Below are positions 1-8,256 of a stretch of 64,000 nt of DNA, piece after piece. A program made the position numbers and the translations under genes. Within the stretch, counting starts at the first letter, position 1. Each line of letters starts with the position of its first letter. The notes beneath the pieces are model-generated. The model was not told the DNA's origin. It did no database searches and was given only the letters and a program-made list of their open reading frames with translations. The stretch lies in NCBI RefSeq assembly GCF_049608145.1, contig NZ_JBMYXF010000008.1, positions 19,029 to 83,028 on the forward strand. The letters run 5' to 3'. The DNA comes from Halocynthiibacter sp049608145. GTDB lineage: Bacteria; Pseudomonadota; Alphaproteobacteria; Rhodobacterales; Rhodobacteraceae.

Positions 1-2
1 TG

Positions 3-236
3 ATCAACGCACCATGGCCAAAGGCTGACAAAGCTCTCCTGGTGGAAAGCAGTGTCACAATGCCGATCCAGATCAACGGCAAACGCCGCGCCGAAGTCAG
101 CGTGCCTGCGGATATGGGCAAAGAAGAGATTGAAAAAATCGCGCTGGCACATGATGCTGTGGTCAAGGCGCTTGATGGCAATGCGCCAAAGAAACTGATC
201 GTGGTTCCGGGACGCATTATCAATGTGGTTGTTTAA
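3..236 (+). CDS. leuS: leucine--tRNA ligase, C-terminal end (partial)
   Basis: This is the last 77 codons of a gene that begins left of the window. LeuRS charges tRNA-Leu in the cytoplasm. The frame is open from base 3 and begins with INAPWPKAD, the usual start of the LeuRS C-terminal anticodon-side domain. It continues with PIQINGKRR and ends in KKLIVVPGRIINVVV, which is the classic LeuRS carboxyl terminus. The stop overlaps the start of lptE by 14 bases, an order (leuS, lptE, holA) common in Rhodobacterales. The catalytic HIGH and KMSKS regions lie outside the window. Confidence 0.93.
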   Translation: MNAPWPKADKALLVESSVTMPIQINGKRRAEVSVPADMGKEEIEKIALAHDAVVKALDGNAPKKLIVVPGRIINVVV

Positions 237-711
237 ACACCTCTCTGTATTTCTGATTGTCGCAGCCCTAACCGGCTGCGGCTTTACACCTGCCTTAGCA
301 CCGGATCAGTCTGGCCATGCGTTACAAAACAGCATCGAAGTCATGGCCCCTTCTGATCGCAACGGGTTTGATATCACCCGCCGCCTTGAAGAACGTCTTG
401 GGCAGCCGGAAAACATCCGCTGGACGCTGAACTATCATTTAACGGTGGAAGAAGACGGTCTTGGCATTACGCCGGAACAGGTCACGACCCGCTATAATAT
501 TGATGGTGTGCTGACTTATACCCTGAAAGATGACACGACCGACAGCGTTGTCGCCGAAGGAAAAGTTTCCAATTTCACCAGCTACGCCGCCACAGGCACG
601 ACAATTTCAACGCAAACAGCACAGCGCGATGCACGCCAGCGACTGATGGTGATTCTTGCAGACCAGCTTTACACCAGACTGCTGCTTGTCAGCGATCAGA
701 TCGCCCCATGA
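223..711 (+). CDS. lptE: LPS assembly lipoprotein LptE
   Basis: LptE is the outer-membrane lipoprotein that plugs and supports the LptD barrel during insertion of lipopolysaccharide. The 162-residue product starts with a lipoprotein signal: a short charged start, a hydrophobic stretch and the lipobox LTGC, with the lipidated Cys at about residue 19. The mature part has the small alpha/beta character of the family, with a run of polar beta strands and a C-terminal helix that begins TISTQTAQRDARQRL, typical of alphaproteobacterial LptE. It overlaps leuS by 14 bases and holA by the four bases ATGA, so the three are probably co-transcribed. The assignment rests on the lipobox, size and position between leuS and holA. 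Confidence 0.88.
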   Translation: MWLFKHLSVFLIVAALTGCGFTPALAPDQSGHALQNSIEVMAPSDRNGFDITRRLEERLGQPENIRWTLNYHLTVEEDGLGITPEQVTTRYNIDGVLTYTLKDDTTDSVVAEGKVSNFTSYAATGTTISTQTAQRDARQRLMVILADQLYTRLLLVSDQIAP

Positions 712-1730
712 AACTGGCGGCGCGCGAAGCAGGCAGATATTTTGCAAAGCCTGATCCGGGCAAAACCGGGCTTTTGATCTATGGCCAAGACGCAATGCGC
801 GTTGCCCTGAAACGACAACAGGTGATTGCCGCCCTTGTTGGCCCCAAAGGCGAAGAAGAAATGCGCCTGACCCGGATCAACGGGGCAGAGCTGCGCAAAG
901 ATCCTGCCCAGCTGACAGACGCAATGAAAGCCGTCGGTTTCTTCCCTGGCCCGCGTGTTGTCTTTGTAGAAGAGGCCACAGAATTCGCGTTTCCCGCCCT
1001 GCAAACCGCATTGGACGACTGGCAAGACGGTGATGCACAGGTTGTCGTGACGGCAAAAGCACTGAAAGCCACATCCAAAACACGCAAACTGTTTGAAGGC
1101 CATCGCAACGCTTACGCTGTCGGCATTTATGATGATCCCCCCGGGCGTGAAGAAATCGAAGAGATGTTGCAAAAAGCCGGCCTGCAAAATGTGCCACGCG
1201 ATGCGATGGAGACAATCGAAAACCTGTCACGCAGCCTTGACCCAGGTGATTTTTCTCAGGTCATCGAAAAGCTGGGTCTCTATAAACATCGCGATACATC
1301 CCCTGTATCCGAAGCCGATATCGAAGCCGTCGCGCCCACCTCTACCGAAGCCGCGCTGGATGACATGTTGAATATCATCGCCGAAGCCCGCACCGCAGAA
1401 ATCGGCCCCCTGATGGCGCGTCTGCGCAGCCAGGGTATTTTGCCGGTGACGCTTTGCATTGGTGCCATGCGTCATTTCCGAACACTGCACGCCGCTGCAT
1501 CTGATCCGGGCGGGCCGTCCCAGGGCATATCCCGACTGCGCCCCCCGGTTTTCGGCCCGCGTCGCGACCGTATGACACGCCAGGCCACGAACTGGGGATT
1601 ACGCCGCCTGGAACAAGCCCTTCAGGTGCTAACCGAAACTGATCTTCAGCTGCGATCTTCATCCAATGCCCCCGCCAATGCCGCGATGGAACGCGCGCTG
1701 ATCCGTCTTTCAATGCTTGCCCGACGATAG
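708..1730 (+). CDS. holA: DNA polymerase III subunit delta
   Basis: HolA is the delta subunit of the clamp loader, which opens the beta sliding clamp during replication. The 340-residue length is normal for the family. The start has the alphaproteobacterial delta pattern (FAKPDPGKTGLLIYGQDAM, residues 13-31). The middle contains ALDDWQDGDAQVVVTAKAL, an AAA+-like core lacking a functional Walker A, as expected for delta. The C-terminal third, with PVTLCIGAMRHFRTLHAA and RLEQALQVLTETDLQLRSS, is the helical collar domain. The ATG overlaps the lptE stop as ATGA, which implies translational coupling. Confidence 0.93.
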   Translation: MKLAAREAGRYFAKPDPGKTGLLIYGQDAMRVALKRQQVIAALVGPKGEEEMRLTRINGAELRKDPAQLTDAMKAVGFFPGPRVVFVEEATEFAFPALQTALDDWQDGDAQVVVTAKALKATSKTRKLFEGHRNAYAVGIYDDPPGREEIEEMLQKAGLQNVPRDAMETIENLSRSLDPGDFSQVIEKLGLYKHRDTSPVSEADIEAVAPTSTEAALDDMLNIIAEARTAEIGPLMARLRSQGILPVTLCIGAMRHFRTLHAAASDPGGPSQGISRLRPPVFGPRRDRMTRQATNWGLRRLEQALQVLTETDLQLRSSSNAPANAAMERALIRLSMLARR

Positions 1731-1738
1731 GAAACACC

Positions 1739-2332
1739 ATGTATGAAGTCATCGGCGCGATCCGCTCGCGCACCCGCCGTGTCCTGTGGATGTTGGAAGA
1801 AATCGGTGCCAGCTATACACGCAACGCAGCCCCCGCCCGGTCAGATGCGGCCCGGGCCATCAATCCAACGGGCAAAATCCCTGCCCTGATTGCAGATGGC
1901 ACCACCTTGACCGACTCGACCGCCATCATTCAGTTTCTGGCCGATCGTCACGGACAGCTCACCTATGAAACCGGCACGATTGAACGCGCACAACAGGATG
2001 GCTTTACCCAGCTTATTCTGGACGAATTTGATTCTGTTCTGTGGATGGCCGGTCGTCATGAACATTACCTGCCCGAGGAGGAACGTATTCCCGGCGTTCG
2101 CGACACCTGCGCAAAAGAACTTGCCCGCAATATGGCAGCACTTGCACCACGTCTTACCGGGAACGCATTTCTTATGGGCGATAAAATCACCGTACCGGAT
2201 TTGATCTTGGCACATTGTTTAGACTGGGCGCGCAGTGCAGGTTTCGAAATCAGCGAACCCACACTGGAAGAGTATCGCAAACGCCTACGTGCCCGCGATG
2301 CATATCGCAGAACTTTGGCCATGACAGAATAA
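1739..2332 (+). CDS. glutathione S-transferase family protein
   Basis: The 197-residue product matches a cytosolic glutathione S-transferase. The N-terminal thioredoxin-like half carries RSRTRRVLWMLEEIGASY and the cis-proline loop NPTGKIPAL, followed by DSTAIIQFLADRHG, the glutathione-binding D/E-S-x-A-I motif at about residues 61-64. The helical C-terminal half contains KITVPDLILAHCLDWA, with the N-capping Asp conserved in GSTs. Substrate cannot be told from sequence. It starts 8 bases after holA with GGAAACACC upstream of the ATG, so it may ride on the same transcript. Not assigned to a named class. Confidence 0.87.
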   Translation: MYEVIGAIRSRTRRVLWMLEEIGASYTRNAAPARSDAARAINPTGKIPALIADGTTLTDSTAIIQFLADRHGQLTYETGTIERAQQDGFTQLILDEFDSVLWMAGRHEHYLPEEERIPGVRDTCAKELARNMAALAPRLTGNAFLMGDKITVPDLILAHCLDWARSAGFEISEPTLEEYRKRLRARDAYRRTLAMTE

Positions 2333-2348
2333 GGCCCTAACCCATGGG

Positions 2349-3503
2349 TTAGTCTCTATTTTGGGCCCAGTTTGCTGCTGCACGACCTGCAAACTGTCCT
2401 GTCGCTAGACAGGCCGTGATCAGATAACCACCGGTTGGGGCTTCCCAATCCAGCATCTCGCCCGCACAAAATACACCCGGCCTATTTTTCAACATTAGGC
2501 CACGATCAAGTGCTGCGAACTGCAGGCCACCTGCAACAGAAATCGCCTCGTCTATGGGGCGCGGGCCATCATGGGACAACGGCATATCCTTGATCGATCC
2601 TGCACTGAAATCAGACCCTATTTCACGCAAAAGCGCGACTTTTACTGCACTCAATCCAGCTTTACGCAGGTGATTGGTCATGCTGTTTTTCGCGCGTGGT
2701 CGATCCAGACGCATCTGTAATTTTTCGACGGATAGATCCGGCATCAGGTCCAGGAACAGATCCGCACCCTCGCGCATTTCACGGGACACCGCATAAATTG
2801 CACTGCCTTCAATCCCCCGCCCGGAAATTACAAATTCGCCTTTCACCTGACGATTGCCGCATTTCAGAACCACTGGTTTAACAGGCGCACCCAAATGTTT
2901 CGCCATGTGGTCAGACCAGTTTCTTTCAAATCCCATATTGGCAGGTTTAAACGGTACAACCTGATCGCCCAGATATTCCACCCAGACCCCATCGGCCCCC
3001 AATCGCGCCCAGCTGGCGCCGCCACAGGCGAGAACGGTCACATCCGGTGTCAAAACTTCGTTCCCGTTTGCGCTGACGACCGAAACACCGCCATCGGTGA
3101 AGCCATTCCAACGCAGGCCCGTTCGCAACACCACACCCAGCCCATCCAGTCGTATCAACCAGCTGCGTAACAGGGGCGACGCCTTCATCACCTTCGGAAA
3201 CACCCGCCCAGATGATCCGGTAAATACGTCTTGTCCCAGCCCCTGGGCCCAGGCCTTTGTCTGTTCCGGTCCAAACCCATGCAGAATTTCCAACAACAGA
3301 TCCGGCGCATCAGGGAAAGCCGCCAAAAAATCCGCAAGGGGTTCATCTTTTGTCAGGTTCAGCCCGCTTTTCCCCGCCATCAAAAATTTGCGCGCGGGGC
3401 TGGTTTTCGCTTCGATCACCGTGACAGACAACCCCGCTTTCGCCAGCTCCTCCGCGGCCATCAACCCGGCTGGACCCGCTCCAATGACAAGCCCCGTTTT
3501 CAT
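2349..3503 (-). CDS. NAD(P)/FAD-dependent oxidoreductase, HI0933/BaiN-like (TIGR03862 type)
   Basis: The 384-residue protein opens with the FAD-binding dinucleotide fold GAGPAGLMAAEELAKAG at residues 8-24, followed by the family hallmark AGKSGLNLT at about residues 43-51. A second flavin motif, GVFCAGEMLDWEAPTGGYL, lies near the C-terminus. These fit the HI0933-like flavoproteins, whose substrates are mostly unknown; gut members act as BaiN in bile-acid metabolism, but that role is not implied here. The ATG overlaps the stop of the upstream mscS-like gene by four bases, so both are read from one minus-strand transcript. It is convergent with the GST gene. Confidence 0.87.
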   Translation of the reverse strand: MKTGLVIGAGPAGLMAAEELAKAGLSVTVIEAKTSPARKFLMAGKSGLNLTKDEPLADFLAAFPDAPDLLLEILHGFGPEQTKAWAQGLGQDVFTGSSGRVFPKVMKASPLLRSWLIRLDGLGVVLRTGLRWNGFTDGGVSVVSANGNEVLTPDVTVLACGGASWARLGADGVWVEYLGDQVVPFKPANMGFERNWSDHMAKHLGAPVKPVVLKCGNRQVKGEFVISGRGIEGSAIYAVSREMREGADLFLDLMPDLSVEKLQMRLDRPRAKNSMTNHLRKAGLSAVKVALLREIGSDFSAGSIKDMPLSHDGPRPIDEAISVAGGLQFAALDRGLMLKNRPGVFCAGEMLDWEAPTGGYLITACLATGQFAGRAAANWAQNRD

Positions 3504-4858
3504 TCTGCAACTGTCGGCAAAGCGCCCTTAATTTCGACAACGCGATGCGGATACGGAATTTCGATATTCGCGTCTTTCAGCGCATTCCAGACGATGAACA
3601 TAATATCTGACGTGAATTTATTCTCACCGTCATCAAACCCGTTCACCCAGAATTCCACGGCGAAATCAACGCCGCTGTCACCAAACCCGCGCAACTCACA
3701 ATCCGGAGGGTATGGCGCATCAAGCACACCTTTGTGCTGTGCCACTGCCGCTTCGATAATGTCCGGCACTTTGTTGATGTCGGTATCATAACTGACAGAA
3801 AATTCGACTTCGTAGCGGTTGGAAGACCCCTGATCAGAATAGTTCACAACACGGGTTGTAATGAAATCCTCATTCGGAACAACGATCCAGCGACCATCAA
3901 AGGTTTCCAGAAAAATCGCACGCGCAGTCATCTTTACAATTGTGCCGGATTCACCGCCGTCCAGTTCCACATAATCCCCCACGGTCGCCTGACCTTCCAG
4001 CAAAAGAATCACGCCCGAAATGAAGTTCGACGCAATTTTCTGCAGGCCAAAACCAAGACCCACACCAATCGCACCACCAAGCACCGCAAGGGCCGACAGG
4101 TTGATCCCCATGATGTTCAGAAGCAACAAAAAGGCGAGACCAAATATAAAGATCTCGGATGCTTTCACAGCCAACTGTCGCGTTGCAGGGCGCAGCTCTG
4201 CCTGCTTCTGGATATAGGTCGTGCTCTGATCATTCGACCAACGCCCCAACCAGAACAGCAACGCCCCGGCAATAACGCCACGCACCAAAGACATGACAGA
4301 AAAACTAATGTTGCCCAACTGGATGATGGTCGCACTTAGAAAATCTGTCGCCGGGTTCAACATACCCACCGTGTGCAGCGCCATGGCAGGCAAAAGGACA
4401 TATTTGCCAAGAAGTTTCAGGAAAGAATCGTTGATAATATCCCGCACAAAGGCACGCACAGCCAGGAACAGGAACACACGTTTGCCAAAGGCAATCACAG
4501 CCCCCGACCCAAACAAAGACCGCGTCACACCTTCGCCGGCGCCGGTAAAAGCGTAAGCCAGCAAGGGCAACATCAGGGGCAGGTAGATCAGCGCATAGCG
4601 GCGCAGGCGCGCGATGATATGGCTTTGTTCTTCAGGCGGCGTGACCAGGCGAATAATCACCGGCGTTGCCTTGCGCGTTACATACCAGGCGATGCCAAAG
4701 GCAAGAACCAGCAGGGCAAATTGTGTCCATGCGGCGGGTGAAAGCAGCCAGTCACTGGCAAGATCCCAGGCCCATAGCCCATATTCTTTTACCGTCTCAA
4801 CAATCCCGCCCTGGGTCTCTGTGGCTTCTACGCTCATAATACTCTCCGGTCCTGGCAC
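3500..4858 (-). CDS. mechanosensitive ion channel, MscS family
   Basis: This is a 452-residue inner-membrane channel of the MscS family, which vents solutes on hypo-osmotic shock. Several hydrophobic segments occupy residues 40-270. They are followed by the pore-lining helix with the glycine/alanine pattern LGGAIGVGLGFGLQKIASN (about residues 264-282). The beta domain then has GDYVELDGGESGTIVKM and FDGRWIVVPNEDF, both conserved in MscS. It is longer than E. coli MscS (286 residues), with extra N-terminal membrane helices like YbdG/YnaI-type channels. The upstream sequence AGGACCGGAGAGTATT supplies a ribosome site. It is the first gene of a two-gene operon with the flavoprotein. Confidence 0.92.
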   Translation of the reverse strand: MPGPESIMSVEATETQGGIVETVKEYGLWAWDLASDWLLSPAAWTQFALLVLAFGIAWYVTRKATPVIIRLVTPPEEQSHIIARLRRYALIYLPLMLPLLAYAFTGAGEGVTRSLFGSGAVIAFGKRVFLFLAVRAFVRDIINDSFLKLLGKYVLLPAMALHTVGMLNPATDFLSATIIQLGNISFSVMSLVRGVIAGALLFWLGRWSNDQSTTYIQKQAELRPATRQLAVKASEIFIFGLAFLLLLNIMGINLSALAVLGGAIGVGLGFGLQKIASNFISGVILLLEGQATVGDYVELDGGESGTIVKMTARAIFLETFDGRWIVVPNEDFITTRVVNYSDQGSSNRYEVEFSVSYDTDINKVPDIIEAAVAQHKGVLDAPYPPDCELRGFGDSGVDFAVEFWVNGFDDGENKFTSDIMFIVWNALKDANIEIPYPHRVVEIKGALPTVAE

Positions 4859-4912
4859 TCAGAATAGATGATGCATACAGGCTCTGACCAAAATCTCAAG
4901 GCGAACCAGACG

Positions 4913-5527
4913 TTAACCCAACATGGCCTTGATCGCCGCCACATGCGCAGCAGACGCCCCACAGGGAACATCTGACAGATTGTGCGCCTCGGTCATCAGA
5001 TCTTCCGGTGCAGTGATGCGATCAACCAATCCAAACGAAAGCGCTTCATCCGCTGTGATTTTCTGACCGCTCATCAAGATCAGTTTGGCGCGCGCCGGGC
5101 CGATCAGGGCTTTCATCCGGATGGGATCAGATGGCTGCGGCAGAAAGCCCAGTTTCATCACCGGATAGAAAAACTTTGCGTGCGCCACAGCAAGGCGCAG
5201 ATCGCAGGCTAGGACCATCCCCATAGCGCCCCCGGCAAGCGTGCCATTCAATGCCGCAATCGTCAGGCAGGGCGCAGTGGCCACCGCCCCTGAAAGGCGT
5301 TCCCACAGGGGGGAAGTGGCAAGGCCTGCGCGGGCCTCATCCAGATCAGCCCCTGCCGAAAAAACCGTACCTTCCCCCGTCAAGATAACCGTGTTTACCC
5401 CAGCATCAGAGACTGATTCAAAGATCTCACACAATTCTTCTAGCATGCCAGAGGTCAGAGAATTTGCTTTCTCCGGCCGGTCAATTTTCACAACCTGACA
5501 GGCCCCGGATTTTTCGACCCGGATCAT
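4913..5527 (-). CDS. enoyl-CoA hydratase/isomerase family protein
   Basis: The 204-residue product has the crotonase fold. The first oxyanion-hole loop is FSAGADLDEA (about residues 56-65) and the second is ALNGTLAGGAMGMVLACDLRL (about 93-113). The position that is Glu in true hydratases is followed by FFYPVMKLGFLPQ. Members hydrate, isomerise or hydrolyse acyl-CoA esters. At 204 residues it is about 50 shorter than typical crotonases and lacks most of the C-terminal trimerisation helices, so it may be a divergent isomerase or a non-catalytic relative. Its ATG overlaps the stop of the SDR gene by four bases, so the two are translationally coupled. Confidence 0.83.
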   Translation of the reverse strand: MIRVEKSGACQVVKIDRPEKANSLTSGMLEELCEIFESVSDAGVNTVILTGEGTVFSAGADLDEARAGLATSPLWERLSGAVATAPCLTIAALNGTLAGGAMGMVLACDLRLAVAHAKFFYPVMKLGFLPQPSDPIRMKALIGPARAKLILMSGQKITADEALSFGLVDRITAPEDLMTEAHNLSDVPCGASAAHVAAIKAMLG

Positions 5528-6279
5528 ACGGTCAGACCTGCCCGTTTGCGAACTTCTTCATTCGCATGATGCACTTCCTGGCCCAGATAATCATCTGCAT
5601 CTTCCCCACACATCCACAACAGGATCTTTGCGGGTACATCGACAGGATGGTGATCTTCCCAGTCCAGCAGGCTGACCGCATTAATGCCGGATGCTTTGAT
5701 GTCTTTTTGCATGCGTGTCGCAACCGTTCCGGGGGAAAATCCCATAATCCGTACGCCCTTGCCGCCACTTTCCAGATGCGCCGCATTCGTCAGCATCGCG
5801 GTGCCGGCCTTAGACGTGCAATAGGCGCTCCAGCCTTCCAATGCGTTATGGGCCGCACCGGAACTGATCGTGATCACAGTGCCCGCACCGCGTGTTTCCA
5901 TCCCCGGAATAACCGCCCGCATCCCGTTATAGACACCTTTTGTATTGATATCGAGCACACGTCCCCAAGCTTCGGGATCAGACGTCGACATCATACCAAT
6001 CGGGTCGATCACCCCAGCATTATTGATCAGAATATCAATAGGTCCAAAGTGGCGTTCCGCCTGGGTGATCGCATTTACCATGTCGGGCCAGGACGACACA
6101 TCGCCACTTACCGCCAAAGCATTTTCGCCAATTTCACCTGCAATAGTCTCTGTTTCGGCAGTCGAACGCGCGAACAGTACCACATTCGCGCCCGCCCCCG
6201 CGAACAGCCGTGCTGTGGCTTCGCCAATGCCGCGGCTTGCCCCGGTTATAAACACTGTCTTTCCTGAAACGCCGGCCAT
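5524..6279 (-). CDS. short-chain dehydrogenase/reductase (SDR)
   Basis: This 251-residue classical SDR has the NAD(P)-binding motif TGASRGIG at residues 13-20, the NNAG motif at about 86-89, and the catalytic Ser and Tyr-Lys in ISSGAAH and YCTSK (about residues 138 and 151-155). The RS pair after the second beta strand (FARSTAETE) suggests NADP(H), which is inference. The substrate is unknown. Coupling to an enoyl-CoA hydratase-like gene suggests a shared acyl-CoA or fatty-acid type pathway. It is the first gene of the pair, and its promoter should lie in the 299-base gap to its right. Confidence 0.88.
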   Translation of the reverse strand: MAGVSGKTVFITGASRGIGEATARLFAGAGANVVLFARSTAETETIAGEIGENALAVSGDVSSWPDMVNAITQAERHFGPIDILINNAGVIDPIGMMSTSDPEAWGRVLDINTKGVYNGMRAVIPGMETRGAGTVITISSGAAHNALEGWSAYCTSKAGTAMLTNAAHLESGGKGVRIMGFSPGTVATRMQKDIKASGINAVSLLDWEDHHPVDVPAKILLWMCGEDADDYLGQEVHHANEEVRKRAGLTV

Positions 6280-6578
6280 CCCATGCCTCCCTTTTTTCTG
6301 ATACCCTCATGTTAGAACGCTAGGTCTGTCAACAAAAGGGCTTTGGGGCAGAATGTCACAACCGCTTGAAGCGGGGCCTGGGCACCCCCATATCAAATCA
6401 CATGAGAACATCAGACAATCCACACCGATATATTACTGACCGATCCCATACAGCCTGCCCAGGCCTAAGTTTGACTTAAGCGAAATCCAGGCAATTTCCG
6501 TAGAACCTGTCCCCATGCCTTGACCGGCTGACAACCTGCGCGATAACTGAACTCAAATTCATTCCGAAAGGCTCTGCA
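6280..6578. other. intergenic region between divergent SDR and DUF2125 genes
   Basis: About 300 bases without a convincing coding frame separate the minus-strand SDR gene from the plus-strand DUF2125 gene. It must hold both promoters. I see no strong hairpin, repeat or recognisable operator. The sequence AAAGGCTCTGCA just before position 6579 is the likely ribosome site of the DUF2125 gene. Confidence 0.5.
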
Positions 6579-8126
6579 ATGAACCGTATTCTTTCATTTG
6601 GTGGTCTCGCCGCCACATCCACCATTCTAATGACCACCACAGCGCTGGCGGATATTTCCGCATCCGAGGTCTGGCAGGCCTGGCAGGAAGACGCTGCGCG
6701 TATGGGCATGAGCCTGACAGCCGCCAATGTAACAGAAACCGGCAATGGTCTGGATCTCTCCCCACTGGAATTCACTGCAACCATTCCACAATTCGGCGAA
6801 ATGGAAGCCCCGCTTGATCTGCGCTTCAACATCGGTGGCGTATCTCTGCAGGAAAATGGCGGTGACGTCGCCGTTGTCTGGCCTGAAAATCAGGAAGGCG
6901 TGATTTCTGTGACTTATGGTCAGGATGGCGGCGCGCTGTCATTTGAAACCGCATCTTCAGCCCGCACCACCAATATCAGCGGCACGACCGACGAAATGAC
7001 CTATGACGTCAATCTGGAAAACCTCGCTTGGAAGATCTCTGACTGGTCCGTCACCAGTGACGAACTGTCTACCGCTGATTTGGCGCAACTCGTCTTTGAA
7101 ATGTCAGGTCTAATGGCAGGCGCAGAAATGCAGGCCATCGTGAACCGCGAAAACGGCTGGCAGGCAAATCTCACCGGCAAAACAGCAACGTCATCTTATG
7201 AATTCTTGATGGATACAGGTGATGGCCAAATGCGGCAGAGCCAGTCACAATCGCAATCCGGCGTAAATTACACCAGCCGCGTCACTCTGCCTGACGCAAT
7301 GGATTTCACCACTGCTGAAGGTCTGATTGCAGCCCTGAAAGGTGGACTGGGCTTTGCCATGAGCGGCACCATGGATGAAATGGAACAAACCCAGGTGCAA
7401 ACGACCCCGATGGGTGAGGTCACCAGCAACATCCTTGCCAAAGATCAGACCATTGACATGCAAATCGACAGCGGCATTGTAAAAATGGCGGGGGTTGCAG
7501 GCGAAACCAACCTGAATATCGCAGGCGGTATGATCCCGCCAGTCAGCATTGGCGCAGCGGGTATGGATATTGATATTACCGCCCCGCTGATCGCAGATAA
7601 CACCCGTGCGCGCTATATGGTGGCACTGAATGAATTCACGTTGAACGATGAAATCTGGGGGATGTTTGACCCGGCTGCCATGTTGTCCCGCGATCCCGCC
7701 CAGCTGACCATCGATCTGTCCGCAGATCCGTCCTGGCAGATTGATGTGCTGGATCTTGCCGCTTGGGAAAGTGTCGGGCCAGATGCGCTTCCGCTGATGC
7801 CCAACGATATCCGCCTTGATGCGTTCGAACTTTCCGCTGCGGGTGCCAGCATCACCGGCACCGGCGAAATGTCTGTGAACTATGATCCCGTCGCAAAGGG
7901 CGAACAGCCCCTGCCTGCCGGTCATATTGATCTGGCCGCATCTGGTATCAATGGCCTGATGGACAACCTGACTAAAATGGGTTTCCTGCCAGAACAGCAA
8001 GCCATGGGCGCGCGTATGATGATGGGCCTCTTTGCCGTTCCAGGTGAAGGCGAAGACACGTTGAAATCCCGTCTGGAAATCAACGAAGCCGGGGAAATCC
8101 GCGCAAACGGTCAACGCCTGAAATAA
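6579..8126 (+). CDS. DUF2125 domain-containing periplasmic protein
   Basis: The 515-residue protein has a cleavable signal peptide (residues 1-24, ending TTALADIS). The mature part is built of repeated beta-rich segments such as GLDLSPLEFTATIPQFGEME and IEMQIDSG-like strands, with a late PNDIRLDAFELSAAGASITG. This pattern matches the DUF2125 family of alphaproteobacteria, whose members resemble outer-membrane or periplasmic AsmA-like beta structures; the function is unknown. It is monocistronic: a strong terminator follows at 8147-8181. The family call is from recall of its architecture, not from a search. Confidence 0.78.
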   Translation: MNRILSFGGLAATSTILMTTTALADISASEVWQAWQEDAARMGMSLTAANVTETGNGLDLSPLEFTATIPQFGEMEAPLDLRFNIGGVSLQENGGDVAVVWPENQEGVISVTYGQDGGALSFETASSARTTNISGTTDEMTYDVNLENLAWKISDWSVTSDELSTADLAQLVFEMSGLMAGAEMQAIVNRENGWQANLTGKTATSSYEFLMDTGDGQMRQSQSQSQSGVNYTSRVTLPDAMDFTTAEGLIAALKGGLGFAMSGTMDEMEQTQVQTTPMGEVTSNILAKDQTIDMQIDSGIVKMAGVAGETNLNIAGGMIPPVSIGAAGMDIDITAPLIADNTRARYMVALNEFTLNDEIWGMFDPAAMLSRDPAQLTIDLSADPSWQIDVLDLAAWESVGPDALPLMPNDIRLDAFELSAAGASITGTGEMSVNYDPVAKGEQPLPAGHIDLAASGINGLMDNLTKMGFLPEQQAMGARMMMGLFAVPGEGEDTLKSRLEINEAGEIRANGQRLK

Positions 8127-8146
8127 GCCGACCAAATCCATTTTCG

Positions 8147-8181
8147 GGGCCGCGCAGTCAATCGCGCGGCCCTTTTCTTTT
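8147..8181 (+). terminator. rho-independent terminator after DUF2125 gene
   Basis: GGGCCGCGC (8147-8155) pairs with GCGCGGCCC (8164-8172) across an 8-base loop and is followed by TTTTCTTTT. This is a strong intrinsic terminator 20 bases after the DUF2125 stop. Confidence 0.9.
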
Positions 8182-8256
8182 GCCCAAAGCCATCATCTGC
8201 TTGTGCGAAGGCCTCTGGGCAATTACCTCTGGTGCAAACAGACAGCAGGTCCGATT

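Noticed and set aside
7245..8141. Minus-strand frame of 298 codons over the DUF2125 gene
   Set aside because: Antisense mirror of a gene with a clear signal peptide; its composition (His, Arg, Gln rich) is that of a shadow frame.
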